DNA of 64,000 nt from Alphaproteobacteria bacterium. GTDB lineage: Bacteria; Pseudomonadota; Alphaproteobacteria; SMXP01. The position numbers were made by a program, and so were the translations under genes. The stretch covers positions 38,339-102,338 of the forward strand of contig JANQPV010000011.1 of NCBI GenBank assembly GCA_028285305.1. Direction: 5' to 3'. The notes under the pieces were generated by a model. It ran no database searches. It was not told the DNA's origin and saw only the letters and a program-made list of their open reading frames with translations. The first letter of the stretch is position 1. Each line of letters begins with the position of its first letter. Positions 59,800 through 64,000 of this stretch are shown piece after piece.

Positions 59800-60969
59800 A
59801 TGACAAGTCTCTCCAAACCGGCCGTGCGTCCTGCGCGGCCAGAGTTTTCGTCGGGTCCCTGCGCAAAGCGGCCCGGATGGTCTCCTCAAAATTTAAAAGA
59901 TGCCGCTCTTGGGCGGTCACACCGGTCAAAGCTCGGCAAGGCCAAATTGTCCGACGCTATAGAGCGTACACGGAATATACTGGGTGTGCCCGCCGACTAC
60001 CGGATTGGCATTGTTCCCGCTTCTGACACCGGCGCCCTTGAAATGGCCATGTGGTCCCTCTTGGGGGAGCGCCCCGTGGATATGCTGGCGTGGGAAAGCT
60101 TCGGCGCCGGCTGGGTCACGGATGTCGTCAAGCAATTGAAACTAAGTGATGCCCGCGTTATGGAAGCCGATTACGGCGAGATTCCTAACCTCTCTGAGGT
60201 TAATCCGGACCATGATGTTGTCTTTACGTGGAACGGCACCACGTCCGGTGTACGCGTTCCGAATGCCGATTGGATAAGTTCAGACCGGTCGGGTCTGACC
60301 ATATGCGATGCCACATCAGCTGTCTTCGCCCAAAAGCTGGATTGGCCGAAGTTGGATGTTGTCACATATTCCTGGCAAAAGGTTCTTGGCGGAGAGGCGG
60401 CCCACGGCATGCTCATCCTGAGCCCTCGAGCTGTGGAACGCTTGGAGAATTACAGCCCACCCTGGCCGCTGCCTAAAATCTTTCGTCTGACAAAAGGCGG
60501 TAAGCTGATCGAGGGCGTATTCAAAGGCGAGACGATCAACACACCGTCCATGCTGTGTGTAGAGGACTATTTGGATGCGCTCAGCTGGTCGGAGGGTTTG
60601 GGCGGTCTAGATGGCTTGTGCGCGCGTGCGGACCACAATCTAAAGATCCTCGAGAACTGGGTTGCCGCGACGGACTGGATTGACTTTCTCGCCGCGGATC
60701 CGGCATGCCGCTCAAATACGTCCGTCTGCTTGAAGATCGTTGATCCCCGGGTCACGGCGCTCTCGAGCGAGGACCAAGCCGCCTTTGCCAAGTCCATTGC
60801 TTCGACCCTCGAACAGGAAGGGGTCGCCCTAGATATCGGCGGGTATAGAGACGCCCCCCCGGGCTTGCGTGTCTGGGCCGGAGCCACGGTCGAGGCCGCC
60901 GATGTCGAAGCCCTGTGTCCGTGGCTGGATTGGGCGTTCGCTTCGGCAGTTGACGAGCTCGCCTCATAG
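59800..60969 (+). CDS. serC: phosphoserine transaminase
   Basis: [52 protein letters not shown]. Confidence 0.96.
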   Translation: MTSLSKPAVRPARPEFSSGPCAKRPGWSPQNLKDAALGRSHRSKLGKAKLSDAIERTRNILGVPADYRIGIVPASDTGALEMAMWSLLGERPVDMLAWESFGAGWVTDVVKQLKLSDARVMEADYGEIPNLSEVNPDHDVVFTWNGTTSGVRVPNADWISSDRSGLTICDATSAVFAQKLDWPKLDVVTYSWQKVLGGEAAHGMLILSPRAVERLENYSPPWPLPKIFRLTKGGKLIEGVFKGETINTPSMLCVEDYLDALSWSEGLGGLDGLCARADHNLKILENWVAATDWIDFLAADPACRSNTSVCLKIVDPRVTALSSEDQAAFAKSIASTLEQEGVALDIGGYRDAPPGLRVWAGATVEAADVEALCPWLDWAFASAVDELAS

Positions 60970-61027
60970 TATCTACACAAACCTTTTAGAAAACCATATT
61001 TTTACGGTCAATTGATAGGGGTGAAAC

Positions 61028-63900
<2,873 letters not shown>

Positions 63901-63905
63901 CACTA

Positions 63906-63942
63906 GAGCCGTTTTGGTTTTGACGGAAACACAAAACGGCTC
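63906..63942. terminator. inverted repeat downstream of purA (possible terminator or dispersed palindrome)
   Basis: GAGCCGTTTTG (63906-63916) / CAAAACGGCTC (63932-63942), 11-bp perfect stem, 15-nt loop; T-rich CAGATTCTTTGTTTT follows. Confidence 0.6.
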
Positions 63943-64000
63943 CAGATTCTTTGTTTTGCGCGTTTCCTGACGGTGGTGAGGCGCATTCGCGCCGAACGAT

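Overview
The window is an alphaproteobacterial chromosome segment, mostly conserved single-copy genes. Main blocks: ruvC-ruvA-ruvB-ybgC-tolQ-tolR-tolA-tolB-pal-cpoB-tilS-ftsH-folP-glmM on the minus strand; tkt-gap-pgk-fba-thiE; serC-serA-purA; zapA-6S RNA-5-FCL. No prophage, CRISPR array, transposase or rRNA was seen, and I recognised no tRNA by eye. The supplied ORF track misses several things: a truncated enoyl-CoA hydratase at the left edge, a 41-aa ribosomal protein L36 (rpmJ), a likely 6S RNA between zapA and 5-FCL, and a likely serC leader RNA. The most interesting less-explained items are: (1) a small HTH regulator next to a 51-aa basic ORF, with four GCAC-N3-GTGC palindromes spaced 21/21/31 bp, one lying inside the -35/-10 spacer of a predicted promoter; (2) a standalone GyrB-like GHKL domain that keeps its N-box and DxGxG motif but has lost the glycine lid; (3) palindromic operators at the MarR and TetR loci; (4) an intergenic palindromic repeat whose two copies show a compensatory base-pair change; (5) a NavAb-like voltage-gated sodium channel, a paraoxonase homologue, a cryptic gamma-glutamylcyclotransferase-like protein and a non-flagellar MotA/MotB-like pair. 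All calls are from reading sequence and translations; no searches were run.
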